Below are positions 24,674-42,486 of a DNA stretch of 47,937 nucleotides, piece after piece. Position numbers and translations under genes: made by a program. The stretch's first letter is position 1. Every line of letters begins with the position of its first letter. The notes beneath the pieces are model-generated. The model was not told where the DNA came from, did not search any database, and worked only from the letters and a program-made list of their open reading frames with translations. Where the stretch lies: positions 1 to 47,937 of the forward strand of contig NZ_VUAZ01000116.1 in NCBI RefSeq assembly GCF_009296165.1, given 5' to 3'. The DNA is from Pseudomonas kitaguniensis (lineage in GTDB: Bacteria; Pseudomonadota; Gammaproteobacteria; Pseudomonadales; Pseudomonadaceae).

Positions 24674-25006
24674 TTACTTGTCAGCAACCTTGACAGTGAT
24701 ATGGCAAGACCGCTTGACGATGCGATCAGCACGGCCTTTGGCACGCGGCATGATACGCTTCAGCGAACGCCCTTCGTTGACGAAAACGGTGCTGACCTTA
24801 AGGTCATCAACGTCTGCGCCTTCGTTATGCTCGGCGTTGGCTACGGCCGACTCCAGCACTTTCTTGATGATCTCGGCGGCTTTCTTACTGCTGAAAGCCA
24901 ACAGGTTGAGCGCTTCGCCCACCTTCTTCCCGCGGATCTGGTCGGCGACCAAGCGGGCTTTCTGGGCGGAGATTCGAGCGCCCGACAACTTAGCGGCTAC
25001 TTCCAT
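24674..25006 (-). CDS. rplV: 50S ribosomal protein L22
   Basis: A 110-residue L22 whose beta-hairpin lines the exit tunnel. Recognised by [21 protein letters not shown] and, in the hairpin, [20 protein letters not shown], where macrolide resistance changes occur; none is apparent. It lies 11 bases after rpsS. Confidence 0.98.
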
Positions 25007-25017
25007 TTCCTAACCCC

Positions 25018-25293
25018 TTAACGCTTGGCTTTCTTGTCTGCCACGTGCCCACGATAAGTGCGGGTACCGGCAAACTCGCCTAGTTTGTGGCCGACCATGT
25101 CTTCGTTCACGAGAACTGGGACGTGAAGGCGACCGTTGTGTACTGCGATGGTCAAACCGACCATTTGTGGCAGGATCATCGAACGACGCGACCAGGTTTT
25201 CACTGGTTTGCGATCGTTCTTTTCCGCCGCCACTTCGATCTTCTTCAGTAGGTGAAGATCAATAAAAGGACCTTTTTTCAGAGAACGTGGCAC
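25018..25293 (-). CDS. rpsS: 30S ribosomal protein S19
   Basis: A 91-residue S19 of the small-subunit head, MPRSLKKGPFIDLHLLKK and onward, with the signature HNGRLHVPVLVNEDMVGHKLGEFAGTR. It lies 16 bases after rplB. Confidence 0.98.
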   Translation of the reverse strand: MPRSLKKGPFIDLHLLKKIEVAAEKNDRKPVKTWSRRSMILPQMVGLTIAVHNGRLHVPVLVNEDMVGHKLGEFAGTRTYRGHVADKKAKR

Positions 25294-25309
25294 TGTCGTA
25301 TCCCTCTAT

Positions 25310-26134
25310 TTACTTGCGACGACGGACGATCATTTTGTCGGTACGCTTATTACCACGAGTCTTCGCGCCCTTAGTCGGGAAGCCCCATGGCGATACCGGA
25401 TGACGACCACCAGAGGTACGACCTTCACCACCACCGTGTGGGTGGTCAACCGGGTTCATGGCAACACCACGAACGGTTGGGCGAACGCCACGCCAGCGTT
25501 TGGCACCAGCTTTACCCAGCGAACGCAGGCTGTGCTCGGAGTTCGAGACTTCACCCAGGGTCGCGCGGCATTCAGCCAGCACTTTACGCATCTCACCAGA
25601 ACGCAGACGCAGGGTCACGTAGACACCTTCACGAGCGATCAGCTGAGCCGAAGCACCAGCGGAACGAGCGATTTGCGCGCCTTTACCTGGCTTCAATTCG
25701 ATGCCGTGTACGGTGCTACCAACTGGAATGTTGCGCAGTTGCAGAGCGTTGCCCGGCTTGATCGGTGCCAAAGCACCTGCGATCAGCTGGTCACCAGCAC
25801 TCACGCCTTTAGGGGCGATGATGTAGCGACGCTCGCCATCTGCGTACAGCAGCAGAGCGATGTGAGCAGTACGGTTTGGATCGTATTCAATACGCTCGAC
25901 AGTGGCAGAGATGCCATCTTTGTCGTTGCGACGGAAATCGACCAGACGATAATGCTGCTTATGGCCACCACCGATGTGACGAGTGGTAATACGACCATTG
26001 TTGTTACGACCACCAGTCTTCGATTTTTTCTCGAGCAGCGGTGCGTGAGGAGCGCCTTTATGCAGCTCCTGGTTGACCACCTTGACCACAAAACGGCGGC
26101 CAGGGGAAGTCGGTTTGCATTTAACAATTGCCAT
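25310..26134 (-). CDS. rplB: 50S ribosomal protein L2
   Basis: A 274-residue L2, important for subunit joining and peptidyl transferase activity. The conserved C-terminal segment MNPVDHPHGGGEGRTSGGRHP, with the His near residue 230, is present, as are the central SH3-like and OB domains. It lies 14 bases after rplW. Confidence 0.98.
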   Translation of the reverse strand: MAIVKCKPTSPGRRFVVKVVNQELHKGAPHAPLLEKKSKTGGRNNNGRITTRHIGGGHKQHYRLVDFRRNDKDGISATVERIEYDPNRTAHIALLLYADGERRYIIAPKGVSAGDQLIAGALAPIKPGNALQLRNIPVGSTVHGIELKPGKGAQIARSAGASAQLIAREGVYVTLRLRSGEMRKVLAECRATLGEVSNSEHSLRSLGKAGAKRWRGVRPTVRGVAMNPVDHPHGGGEGRTSGGRHPVSPWGFPTKGAKTRGNKRTDKMIVRRRK

Positions 26135-26148
26135 GATGCACCCCTTCC

Positions 26149-26448
26149 TTACTCAGCACTGCTGCTGAAATCGAGATCTTGGCCTGGCTGAAGGGAGATA
26201 ACTGCCTTCTTCCAGTCATTACGCTTGCCCAGACCGCGAGCAGTGCGCTTGCTCTTACCCAGAACATTCAGGGTAGTAACACGCTCTACTTTCACGCTGA
26301 ACAGGCTTTCGACGGCCTTCTTGATTTCCAGCTTGGTTGCGTCAGTTGCAACCTTGAAAACGAACTGGCCTTTCTTGTCAGCCAGAACCGTAGCCTTTTC
26401 GGAAACGTGCGGGCCAAGCAGAACTTTAAATACGCGTTCCTGGTTCAT
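26149..26448 (-). CDS. rplW: 50S ribosomal protein L23
   Basis: A 99-residue L23 at the tunnel exit, the docking site for trigger factor and SRP. Recognised by [20 protein letters not shown] and [22 protein letters not shown]. Its ATG overlaps the rplD stop codon by three bases. Confidence 0.98.
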
Positions 26449-27047
26449 CCCAGCAGCTCCTCGAATTTCTTCACGGCCGACACGGTGATCAACACCTTGT
26501 CGTATGCGATCAGACTAACTGGGTCGGAACCTTGCACGTCACGTACATCGACGTGTGGCAGGTTGCGAGCAGCCAGGTACAGGTTCTGATCAACAGCTTC
26601 AGACACGATTAGAACGTCGGTCAGATTCATGTTGTTCAGCTTGCCCAACAGATCTTTGGTTTTTGGACCATCAACAGCGAAGTCCTGAACCACGACCAGA
26701 CGATCAGTACGCACGAGTTCAGCAAGGATGGAGCGCAGTGCTGCGCGGTACATCTTCTTGTTGAGCTTCTGAGTGTGATCCTGTGGACGCGCTGCGAAAG
26801 TGGTACCGCCGCCACGCCAGATTGGGCTACGGATAGTACCGGCACGAGCACGGCCAGTACCTTTCTGACGCCAAGGGCGCTTACCGCCACCACGAACGTC
26901 GGAACGGGTCTTTTGCTGCTTGCTACCTTGACGGCCGCCAGCCATGTAGGCCACGACTGCTTGGTGAACCAGCGTCTCGTTGAACTCGCCGCCAAACGTC
27001 AGTTCGGAAACTTCGATCGCTTGAGCGTCATTTACATTTAATTGCAT
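26445..27047 (-). CDS. rplD: 50S ribosomal protein L4
   Basis: A 200-residue L4 with a long loop lining the exit tunnel ([23 protein letters not shown]). In E. coli it also represses its own S10 operon by attenuation in the leader and by blocking translation. I saw no obvious S10-type leader hairpin here, so that control may not apply. Confidence 0.98.
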
Positions 27048-27059
27048 GTCAGCTTCCCC

Positions 27060-27695
27060 TTAACCGCGAGCCTTGGCCGCTGGACGTACAACCAGGTTGC
27101 CGCCAGTAGCGCCAGGAACAGCACCCTTGACCAACAACAGATTGCGTTCAGCGTCGACGCGCACTACTTCGAGGGACTGCACGGTCACGCGCTCAGCGCC
27201 CATATGACCGGACATTTTTTTGCCCTTGAATACACGACCAGGAGTCTGGCACTGGCCAATAGAGCCCGGGACGCGGTGGGAAACGGAGTTACCGTGAGTG
27301 TTGTCTTGACCACGGAAATTCCAACGCTTGATCGTACCCTGAAAGCCTTTACCCTTGGACTGACCGGTTACATCAACCAGTTGACCAGCGGCGAAGATTT
27401 CAGCGTTGATCAGATCGCCAGCCTGGTAGTCGCCATCTTCAAGACGGAACTCCATAACAGTACGACCAGCTGCAACGTTTGCTTTAGCGAAGTGACCTGC
27501 TTGAGCAGCAGTCACGCGCGAAGCACGACGCTCGCCGACAGTGACTTGCACTGCACGATAGCCATCGGTTTCTTCAGTTTTGAACTGGGTGACGCGATTC
27601 GGCTCGATCTCAATGACCGTAACCGGAATGGAGACACCTTCTTCGGTGAAAATACGGGTCATACCGCATTTACGACCGACTACACCAATAGTCAT
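27060..27695 (-). CDS. rplC: 50S ribosomal protein L3
   Basis: A 211-residue L3 that reaches towards the peptidyl transferase centre. The start MTIGVVGRKCGMTRIFTEEG is conserved; the open frame continues 33 bases upstream without similarity. The segment GSIGQCQTPGRVFKGKKMSGHMG contains the Gln that is methylated in E. coli L3. Confidence 0.97.
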   Translation of the reverse strand: MTIGVVGRKCGMTRIFTEEGVSIPVTVIEIEPNRVTQFKTEETDGYRAVQVTVGERRASRVTAAQAGHFAKANVAAGRTVMEFRLEDGDYQAGDLINAEIFAAGQLVDVTGQSKGKGFQGTIKRWNFRGQDNTHGNSVSHRVPGSIGQCQTPGRVFKGKKMSGHMGAERVTVQSLEVVRVDAERNLLLVKGAVPGATGGNLVVRPAAKARG

Positions 27696-27776
27696 GTTGT
27701 AAACCTCATGAGTGTACGGGGCTTTCACCCGCTATGGCCGCCCATTTCAGAGCGTTACACGACTAAGACCCAAGTC

Positions 27777-28088
27777 TTAGCCGAGGCTGATCTGTACTTC
27801 CACACCGGCCGCCAGATCAAGCTTCATAAGTGCATCAACGGTTTTATCCGTTGGCTGGACGATGTCCAGTACGCGCTTATGAGTGCGGATCTCGTACTGG
27901 TCACGCGCGTCTTTGTTGACGTGCGGGGAGACCAGAACGGTGAACCGCTCTTTACGGGTAGGCAGTGGAATTGGACCACGCACTTGAGCACCAGTACGTT
28001 TCGCGGTTTCCACGATTTCCTGGGTGGATTGGTCGATCAGGCGATGGTCAAAAGCCTTCAACCTGATACGGATTTGCTGATTTTGCAT
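27777..28088 (-). CDS. rpsJ: 30S ribosomal protein S10
   Basis: A 103-residue S10 (also NusE, the NusG/NusB partner in antitermination). Recognised by [30 protein letters not shown] and [29 protein letters not shown]. It is the first gene of the S10 operon, about 63 bases after a strong promoter. Confidence 0.98.
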
Positions 28089-28150
28089 TGGATTTCAGAC
28101 TCCGGCTGCTATTCCCAGCGAGCGCAATACGCCCGTTAAAAGGAGGCGCA

Positions 28151-28179
28151 ATTCTATAGACGGCCCTGATAGGTGTCAA
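28151..28179 (-). promoter_or_regulatory. Promoter of the S10 operon
   Basis: On the minus strand TTGACA (28174-28179) and TAGAAT (28151-28156) are separated by 17 bases: a perfect -35 and a 5/6 -10. It lies just beyond the tuf terminator and about 63 bases before rpsJ. Confidence 0.85.
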
Positions 28180-28185
28180 CCCAAT

Positions 28186-28216
28186 AAAAAAGGCCCCCGC
28201 TGAGCGGGGGCCTTTT
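28186..28216 (-). terminator. Terminator after tuf
   Basis: GGCCCCCGC and GCGGGGGCC form a perfect nine-base stem with a three-base loop, flanked by TTTT and A-rich sequence so that the minus strand ends in TTTTTTATT. It separates the str operon from the S10 operon. Confidence 0.92.
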
Positions 28217-28247
28217 CAAAACATCAGAGCTATCTCAGAAGAGATAA

Positions 28248-29441
28248 TTACTCGATGATTTTAGCTACAACGCCAGCACCAACGGTACGGCCGCCTTCAC
28301 GGATTGCGAAACGCAGACCGTCTTCCATAGCGATGGTTTTGATCAGGGTGACAACCATTTTGATGTTGTCGCCTGGCATTACCATTTCTACGCCTTCCGG
28401 CAGTTCGCAGTTACCGGTTACGTCGGTAGTACGGAAGTAGAACTGTGGACGGTAGCCTTTGAAGAACGGAGTGTGACGACCGCCTTCTTCTTTGCTCAGC
28501 ACGTACACTTCAGCTTCGAACTTGGTGTGCGGCTTAACCGAACCTGGCTTGACCAGAACCTGGCCACGCTCAACGTCGTCACGCTTGGTACCACGCAGCA
28601 GAACGCCGCAGTTCTCGCCAGCACGACCTTCGTCGAGCAGCTTACGGAACATTTCAACACCGGTGCAGGTGGTGACGGTAGTGTCACGCAGACCAACGAT
28701 TTCCAGTGGATCTTGAACCTTGACGATACCGCGCTCGATACGACCAGTTACAACAGTACCGCGACCGGAGATCGAGAATACGTCTTCGATTGGCATCAGG
28801 AACGGCTTGTCGATAACACGAACTGGATCTGGGATGTAGCTGTCCAGAGTCTCAACCAGTTTACGAACGGACGTGGTGCCCATTTCGTTATCGTCTTTGC
28901 CTTCCAGAGCCATACGAGCAGAACCGATGATGATCGGAGTGTCGTCACCTGGGAAGTCGTAAGTGCTCAGCAGATCGCGCACTTCCATCTCAACCAGTTC
29001 CAGCAGCTCAGCGTCGTCTACCAGGTCAGCCTTGTTCAGGTAAACCACGATGTACGGAACGCCAACCTGACGGGACAGCAGGATGTGCTCACGGGTTTGT
29101 GGCATCGGACCATCAGCGGCCGAGCAAACCAGAATAGCGCCGTCCATTTGAGCAGCACCGGTGATCATGTTCTTCACATAGTCAGCGTGACCTGGGCAGT
29201 CAACGTGAGCGTAGTGACGGATCAGCGAGTTGTATTCAACGTGCGCGGTGTTGATGGTGATACCACGAGCTTTTTCTTCTGGTGCGCTGTCGATTTTATC
29301 GAAATCAACGATTGCGGAACCGAATACTTCGGAGCAAACGCGAGTCAGAGCAGCAGTCAGAGTGGTTTTACCGTGGTCAACGTGACCGATGGTGCCAACG
29401 TTGACGTGCGGTAGGGAACGATCAAATTTTTCTTTAGCCAC
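28248..29441 (-). CDS. tuf: Elongation factor Tu
   Basis: A 397-residue GTPase that delivers aminoacyl-tRNA to the ribosome. Domain 1 carries G1 GHVDHGKT (residues 19-26), G3 DCPGHADYVKNM and G4 NKAD; domains 2 and 3 follow (SISGRGTVVTGRIERG, PGDNIKMVV). It is the last gene of the str operon, 30 bases after fusA. It is the only tuf copy in the window, although a second copy would be expected near tRNA-Trp. Confidence 0.98.
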   Translation of the reverse strand: MAKEKFDRSLPHVNVGTIGHVDHGKTTLTAALTRVCSEVFGSAIVDFDKIDSAPEEKARGITINTAHVEYNSLIRHYAHVDCPGHADYVKNMITGAAQMDGAILVCSAADGPMPQTREHILLSRQVGVPYIVVYLNKADLVDDAELLELVEMEVRDLLSTYDFPGDDTPIIIGSARMALEGKDDNEMGTTSVRKLVETLDSYIPDPVRVIDKPFLMPIEDVFSISGRGTVVTGRIERGIVKVQDPLEIVGLRDTTVTTCTGVEMFRKLLDEGRAGENCGVLLRGTKRDDVERGQVLVKPGSVKPHTKFEAEVYVLSKEEGGRHTPFFKGYRPQFYFRTTDVTGNCELPEGVEMVMPGDNIKMVVTLIKTIAMEDGLRFAIREGGRTVGAGVVAKIIE

Positions 29442-29471
29442 GACAATTAACTCCTTGCCTAAAGGACTGAA

Positions 29472-31577
29472 TCAGCCTTGTTTTTTGGATACAGTTTCAG
29501 CGATATGCGCCGGAGCTGTGTTGTATTTTTTGAATTCCATAGAGTAGCTTGCGCGACCCTGGGACATGGAGCGAACGTCGGTCGCATAACCGAACATCTC
29601 ACCCAACGGAACCTCGGCGCGAATCACTTTGCCGGAAACCGTGTCTTCCATACCCAAGATCATGCCGCGACGACGGTTAAGGTCGCCCATGACATCACCC
29701 ATATAGTCTTCAGGTGTAACAACTTCTACCGCCATGATTGGCTCAAGCAACTCACCACCGCCCTTCTGGGCCAGTTGCTTGGTTGCCATGGAAGCAGCCA
29801 CCTTAAACGCCATCTCGTTGGAGTCGACGTCGTGGTAAGAACCGTCAAAAACGGTTGCTTTCAGGCCGATCAGCGGATAGCCGGCAACAACACCGTTCTT
29901 CATCTGCTCTTCGATACCCTTCTGGATAGCAGGGATGTATTCCTTGGGAACAACACCACCGACTACTTCGTTCACGAATTGCAGACCTTCCTGACCTTCG
30001 TCAGCAGGCGCAAAACGGATCCAGCAGTGACCGAACTGACCACGACCGCCGGACTGACGAACGAACTTGCCTTCGATTTCACAGTTCTTCGTGATGCGCT
30101 CACGATAGGAAACCTGAGGCTTACCGATGTTGGCTTCGACGTTGAACTCACGGCGCATCCGGTCAACCAGGATGTCCAGGTGCAGCTCGCCCATGCCGGA
30201 GATGATCGTTTGACCAGTCTCTTCATCAGTTTTGACGCGGAAAGATGGATCTTCCTGAGCAAGTTTGCCCAGAGCGATACCCATTTTTTCCTGGTCATCC
30301 TTGGTCTTGGGCTCAACGGCAACCGAAATAACCGGCTCCGGGAAGTCCATACGAACCAGGATGATTGGCTTGTCAGCGTTGCACAAGGTTTCACCGGTGG
30401 TGACGTCCTTCATGCCGATCAAGGCCGCGATGTCACCAGCGCGTACTTCCTTGATCTCTTCGCGGGCGTTTGCGTGCATTTGCACCATACGACCCACGCG
30501 CTCTTTCTTGCCTTTAACCGAGTTGATCACGCCGTCGCCGGAGTTCAACACGCCCGAGTAAACGCGGACGAAGGTCAAGGTACCCACGAATGGGTCAGTG
30601 GCAATTTTAAATGCCAGAGCGGAGAACGGTTCAGCGTCGTCTGCATGACGCTCCAGCTCGATAGTCTCGTCATCCGGGTCAGTACCCTTGATGGCAGGAA
30701 TATCAACCGGTGCCGGCAGGTAGTCGATCACAGCATCGAGAACCAGGGGAACGCCCTTGTTCTTGAACGAGGAACCGCAAACAGCCAAGACGATCTCACC
30801 AGCGATAGTACGCTGACGCAGAGCAGCCTTGATTTCCACGTTGGTGAGTTCTTCACCTTCGAGGTACTTGTTCATCAGCTCTTCGTTGGCTTCGGCCGCA
30901 GCTTCAACCATGTTGTTGCGCCATTCGTCAGCCAGTTCCTGCAGTTCAGCAGGGATAGGCTTGCGAACAGGAACCATACCTTTGTCAGCATCGTTCCAGT
31001 AAACAGCTTCCATGGTCAGCAGATCGATCTGGCCCTGGAAATTGTCTTCGGAACCGATAGCCAACTGGATTGGCACCGGGGTGTGACCCAAGCGCTGCTT
31101 GATCTGACCGATCACGCGCAGGAAGTTCGCACCGGCACGGTCCATCTTGTTGACGTAAACAAGACGTGGAACGCCGTATTTGTTGGCTTGACGCCATACG
31201 GTTTCCGACTGAGGCTCAACGCCCGAGGTACCGCAGAACACAACGACAGCGCCGTCGAGTACGCGCAGGGAGCGTTCAACTTCAATGGTGAAGTCTACGT
31301 GGCCCGGGGTATCGATTACGTTGAAGCGGTGCTCGTCTTTGTACTGCTTCTCGGAACCTTTCCAGAAGGCGGTAATAGCAGCAGAAGTAATGGTAATACC
31401 ACGCTCCTGCTCCTGAACCATCCAGTCTGTGGTCGCGGCGCCGTCATGCACCTCGCCCATCTTGTGACTTTTGCCGGTGTAAAAAAGGACGCGCTCGGTG
31501 GTGGTGGTTTTACCAGCATCCACGTGAGCGACGATACCGATGTTACGGTAGCGACTAATCGGAGTAGTACGAGCCAT
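29472..31577 (-). CDS. fusA: Elongation factor G
   Basis: A 701-residue translocase GTPase that moves tRNA and mRNA after peptide transfer and helps RRF recycle ribosomes. The G domain has AHVDAGKTTTTER, DTPGHVDF and NKMDRAGANF; domains II-V follow, with RGQFGHCWI in domain IV. Its place between rpsG and tuf is the str-operon order, so this is the main FusA. Confidence 0.98.
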   Translation of the reverse strand: MARTTPISRYRNIGIVAHVDAGKTTTTERVLFYTGKSHKMGEVHDGAATTDWMVQEQERGITITSAAITAFWKGSEKQYKDEHRFNVIDTPGHVDFTIEVERSLRVLDGAVVVFCGTSGVEPQSETVWRQANKYGVPRLVYVNKMDRAGANFLRVIGQIKQRLGHTPVPIQLAIGSEDNFQGQIDLLTMEAVYWNDADKGMVPVRKPIPAELQELADEWRNNMVEAAAEANEELMNKYLEGEELTNVEIKAALRQRTIAGEIVLAVCGSSFKNKGVPLVLDAVIDYLPAPVDIPAIKGTDPDDETIELERHADDAEPFSALAFKIATDPFVGTLTFVRVYSGVLNSGDGVINSVKGKKERVGRMVQMHANAREEIKEVRAGDIAALIGMKDVTTGETLCNADKPIILVRMDFPEPVISVAVEPKTKDDQEKMGIALGKLAQEDPSFRVKTDEETGQTIISGMGELHLDILVDRMRREFNVEANIGKPQVSYRERITKNCEIEGKFVRQSGGRGQFGHCWIRFAPADEGQEGLQFVNEVVGGVVPKEYIPAIQKGIEEQMKNGVVAGYPLIGLKATVFDGSYHDVDSNEMAFKVAASMATKQLAQKGGGELLEPIMAVEVVTPEDYMGDVMGDLNRRRGMILGMEDTVSGKVIRAEVPLGEMFGYATDVRSMSQGRASYSMEFKKYNTAPAHIAETVSKKQG

Positions 31578-31607
31578 AAAGCCCTCGCAAAATTAGTGAA
31601 GCTGGAA

Positions 31608-32078
31608 TTAGAAGCGGTAGTGCGAGAAAGCTTTGTTAGCTTCAGCCATACGGTGCACGTCTTCACGCTTCTTAACAGCAGCACCTTTACCTTCAGCAGC
31701 GTCCAACAGTTCGCCAGCCAAACGCAGGGCCATAGACTTCTCGCCGCGCTTACGGGCGAAGTCTACCAACCAGCGCATTGCCAGAGCGTTACGACGGGAC
31801 GGGCGAACTTCAACCGGAACCTGGTAAGTAGCACCGCCTACACGGCGCGACTTCACTTCGACCAGCGGAGCGATGGCGTCGAGAGCTTTCTCGAAGATTT
31901 CCAGGGGGTCGCTGTTCTTGCGTTCTTTAACCTTTTCCAGCGCGCCATAAACGATACGTTCGGCAACGGCTTTCTTGCCGCTTTCCATCACGTGGTTCAT
32001 GAACTTGGCCAGAATTTGGCTTCCGTATTTTGGATCGTCAAGCACTTCGCGCTTGGCTGCTACGCGTCTTCTTGGCAT
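31608..32078 (-). CDS. rpsG: 30S ribosomal protein S7
   Basis: A 156-residue S7 that organises the small-subunit head and, in E. coli, represses str-operon translation. It begins [20 protein letters not shown] and includes the beta-hairpin [26 protein letters not shown] 118-base gap separates it from rpsL, the position of the S7 regulatory site in E. coli. Confidence 0.98.
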
Positions 32079-32196
32079 GGATAAGCCCTCAAACGGTCTT
32101 CAGGTTCGCTCGGAATCGGTGCCCTTTCGGGACGCCTCCGACCTTACTCTTATCGACTCAGAAAATAAGATGATTCAGTTTTACAAAAAGCCGCTA

Positions 32197-32568
32197 CTAC
32201 TTAGGCTTCTTGGTACCGTACTTCGAACGACCCTGGTTACGACCTTTAACGCCGGAAGTATCCAAGGAGCCGCGTACGGTGTGATAACGAACACCTGGCA
32301 AGTCTTTTACACGACCGCCGCGGATCAGTACCACGCTGTGCTCTTGCAGGTTGTGACCTTCACCACCGATGTACGAGGAAACCTCGAAACCGTTGGTCAG
32401 GCGCACACGGCATACTTTACGCAGTGCCGAGTTAGGTTTTTTCGGCGTAGTGGTATACACGCGAGTGCATACGCCACGACGTTGCGGGCAGTTCTGCAGC
32501 GCAGGCACGTCGGATTTCTCGACGATACGCTTACGCGGCTGACGTACCAGCTGGTTGATAGTTGCCAT
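32197..32568 (-). CDS. rpsL: 30S ribosomal protein S12
   Basis: A 123-residue S12 at the decoding centre. Lys43 (TTPKKPNS) and Lys88 (GGRVKDLPG) are wild type, so no classical streptomycin-resistance change is present. Asp89, the residue thiomethylated by RimO in E. coli, is conserved. It is the first gene of the str operon, with a strong promoter about 90 bases upstream. Confidence 0.98.
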   Translation of the reverse strand: MATINQLVRQPRKRIVEKSDVPALQNCPQRRGVCTRVYTTTPKKPNSALRKVCRVRLTNGFEVSSYIGGEGHNLQEHSVVLIRGGRVKDLPGVRYHTVRGSLDTSGVKGRNQGRSKYGTKKPK

Positions 32569-32659
32569 CTACTAGCTCCACTGTTGTCTTGCGACGCTAT
32601 TGTCTTGCAAGAAAAGCAAAATGGCAGGAACGAATTCCCGCCAAATTTAGGGGTACAAG

Positions 32660-32688
32660 AGTCTAAAGAGGATCTTGCCCCCAGTCAA
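32660..32688 (-). promoter_or_regulatory. Promoter of the str operon
   Basis: On the minus strand TTGACT (32683-32688) and TAGACT (32660-32665) are separated by 17 bases. It lies in the 216-base gap between rpoC and rpsL. I see no clean intrinsic terminator for rpoBC before it; GC-rich partial repeats near 32690-32730 could serve, but none has a T run. Confidence 0.75.
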
Positions 32689-32784
32689 GGCAAGGCCCCG
32701 ACCTCCCCACGCGTCGAACCGGGGCAATAGTGCCTCGATCCGACGAATGGGGCTGCCAGGGCCCAGACTTATTTATCGCAGAAC

Positions 32785-36984
<4,200 letters not shown>

Positions 36985-37048
36985 GGCCTTTCCTCCTGGC
37001 GGAGCAGAGAGCGGGCTAAACAGCCCCGCTCTCGATTCGCGTCACGTG

Positions 37049-41122
<4,074 letters not shown>

Positions 41123-41267
41123 CAGCGTTCCCCAGCTTGGTCACCTGCTTGTTTGGCCCCTCCCGACGGGAACAGCCAGAAAATCTCGCAAACCCCATGG
41201 TTTGCACCACCGCATCGGGTGGCTACAGCGCGTTAGTGGCGGCGACCGAGTCGACAGCCAAGAACGG

Positions 41268-41296
41268 AAAAAGGCCGGTGGCAAGAGCCACCAGCC
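41268..41296 (-). terminator. Attenuator-like hairpin between rplL and rpoB
   Basis: On the minus strand GGCTGGTGGC and GCCACCGGCC form a ten-base stem, with one G-T pair in RNA, around TCTT and followed by TTTTTCC. In E. coli a partial terminator at this point lowers rpoBC transcription relative to the ribosomal genes; the same role is likely here. Confidence 0.75.
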
Positions 41297-41342
41297 ATCA
41301 GCCTTCAGCTTAACGCTTGGGCTGGAGACGCAAAGTCGATAC

Positions 41343-41708
41343 TTATTTCAGCTCGACTTTAGCGCCTGCTTCTTCCAGAGCAGCCTTGGCTTTGTCGCCA
41401 GCGTCTTTCGACACAGCTTCCAGAACCATGCTAGGAGCAGCGTCAACTACAGCCTTGGCTTCTTTCAGGCCCAGACCGGTCAGTTCACGAACTGCCTTGA
41501 TCACGTTTACTTTCTTCTCGCCGGATTCCAACAGCATAACGTTGAATTCGGTTTGCTCTTCAGCAACAGCAGCAACAGCGGCTGGGCCAGCAGAAGCAGC
41601 GGCAGCGGAAACGCCGAATTTTTCTTCGAAAGCTTTGATCAGCTCAACAACCTGCAGAACCGACATTTCAGCTACGGCGTTGAGGATATCTTCTTGGGAG
41701 ATAGACAT
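41343..41708 (-). CDS. rplL: 50S ribosomal protein L7/L12
   Basis: A 121-residue stalk protein that recruits elongation factors. The N-terminal dimerisation domain (about residues 1-35), an Ala-rich hinge (ASAGPAAVAAVAEE) and the C-terminal factor-binding domain (NVIKAVRELTGLGLKEAKAVVD) are clear. It lies 78 bases after rplJ. Confidence 0.98.
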   Translation of the reverse strand: MSISQEDILNAVAEMSVLQVVELIKAFEEKFGVSAAAASAGPAAVAAVAEEQTEFNVMLLESGEKKVNVIKAVRELTGLGLKEAKAVVDAAPSMVLEAVSKDAGDKAKAALEEAGAKVELK

Positions 41709-41786
41709 TACTGTATTTCCTGAATTGGGGGACGGCCTACGCGGCCATCGAAATAAACAAAAATACGCGAAAGGAGATGCTCAGCC

Positions 41787-42287
41787 TTAGGCTGCGGCAG
41801 CTTCTTTTTGCTCGCGAACTGCGGCCAGAGTACGAGCCAACTTGCTGGTAGCGCCTTGAATCACGCTCATCAGCTGAGAAATAGCTTCGTTACGGGTCGG
41901 CAGTGTTGCCAGTACGTCGATTTGGTTAGCTGCGAGGAACTTGCCCTCGAACGCAGCTGCCTTGATCTCGAACTTATCCTGACCCTTGGCGAATTCCTTG
42001 AACAAACGGGCAGCAGCGCCAGGATGGTCGGTGGAGAACGCAATCAGGGTCGGGCCTGTGAACACGTCGTTGAGAACACTGTAATCAGTGCCAGCAACAG
42101 CGCGCTTGAGCAGGGTGTTACGTACAACACGTACGTATACGCCAGCTTCACGAGCCTCTTTACGGAGTCCGGTCATAGCGCTTACTGTCACACCACGGGC
42201 ATCAGCCACGACAGCGGACAGAGCAGCTTTGGCAGCCTCGTTGACTTCAGCGACGATGGCCTTCTTGTCTTCGAGATTAATTGCCAC
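41787..42287 (-). CDS. rplJ: 50S ribosomal protein L10
   Basis: A 166-residue L10 that anchors L7/L12 dimers to 23S rRNA. The N-terminal domain carries VVADARGVTVSAMTGLRKEAREAGV, and the C-terminal helix (SKLARTLAAVREQKEAA) binds L12. With L12 it represses its own translation through the leader RNA just upstream. Confidence 0.98.
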   Translation of the reverse strand: MAINLEDKKAIVAEVNEAAKAALSAVVADARGVTVSAMTGLRKEAREAGVYVRVVRNTLLKRAVAGTDYSVLNDVFTGPTLIAFSTDHPGAAARLFKEFAKGQDKFEIKAAAFEGKFLAANQIDVLATLPTRNEAISQLMSVIQGATSKLARTLAAVREQKEAAAA

Positions 42288-42289
42288 GG

Positions 42290-42440
42290 GTTTAACTCCT
42301 GCTTGTTACCGTTTCATCTGGCCGAAGCCGGATGTCGTTTTGGTGTCTGATTCGGTAAGGAACCGGGAGCACCATCTGCGTAGGCTTGAGGTTTAAGACT
42401 TGCGCCGCCTACGGTCTTGGATAGCCCCCGCCAGGCAGGG
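42290..42440 (-). promoter_or_regulatory. L10-type ribosomal protein leader
   Basis: The 199-base gap before rplJ has the features of the conserved L10 leader: on the minus strand GTAGGCGGCGCAAGTCTTAA and the complementary AAGCCTACGCAG fold back on each other around the AAACC segment. A further hairpin, TCCGGCTTCGGCCAGA, lies nearer the gene. In E. coli, L10-(L12)4 binds this RNA to limit rplJ and rplL translation. Exact boundaries are my estimate. Confidence 0.65.
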
Positions 42441-42486
42441 ACCCCAATTTTTTCAATTGGCGCGATTTCTCGCACCAATGTGTGTC

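Noticed and set aside
29478..32084. An 868-codon open frame antisense to fusA and rpsG
   Set aside because: It spans two strongly supported genes and their gap and is explained by their codon use.
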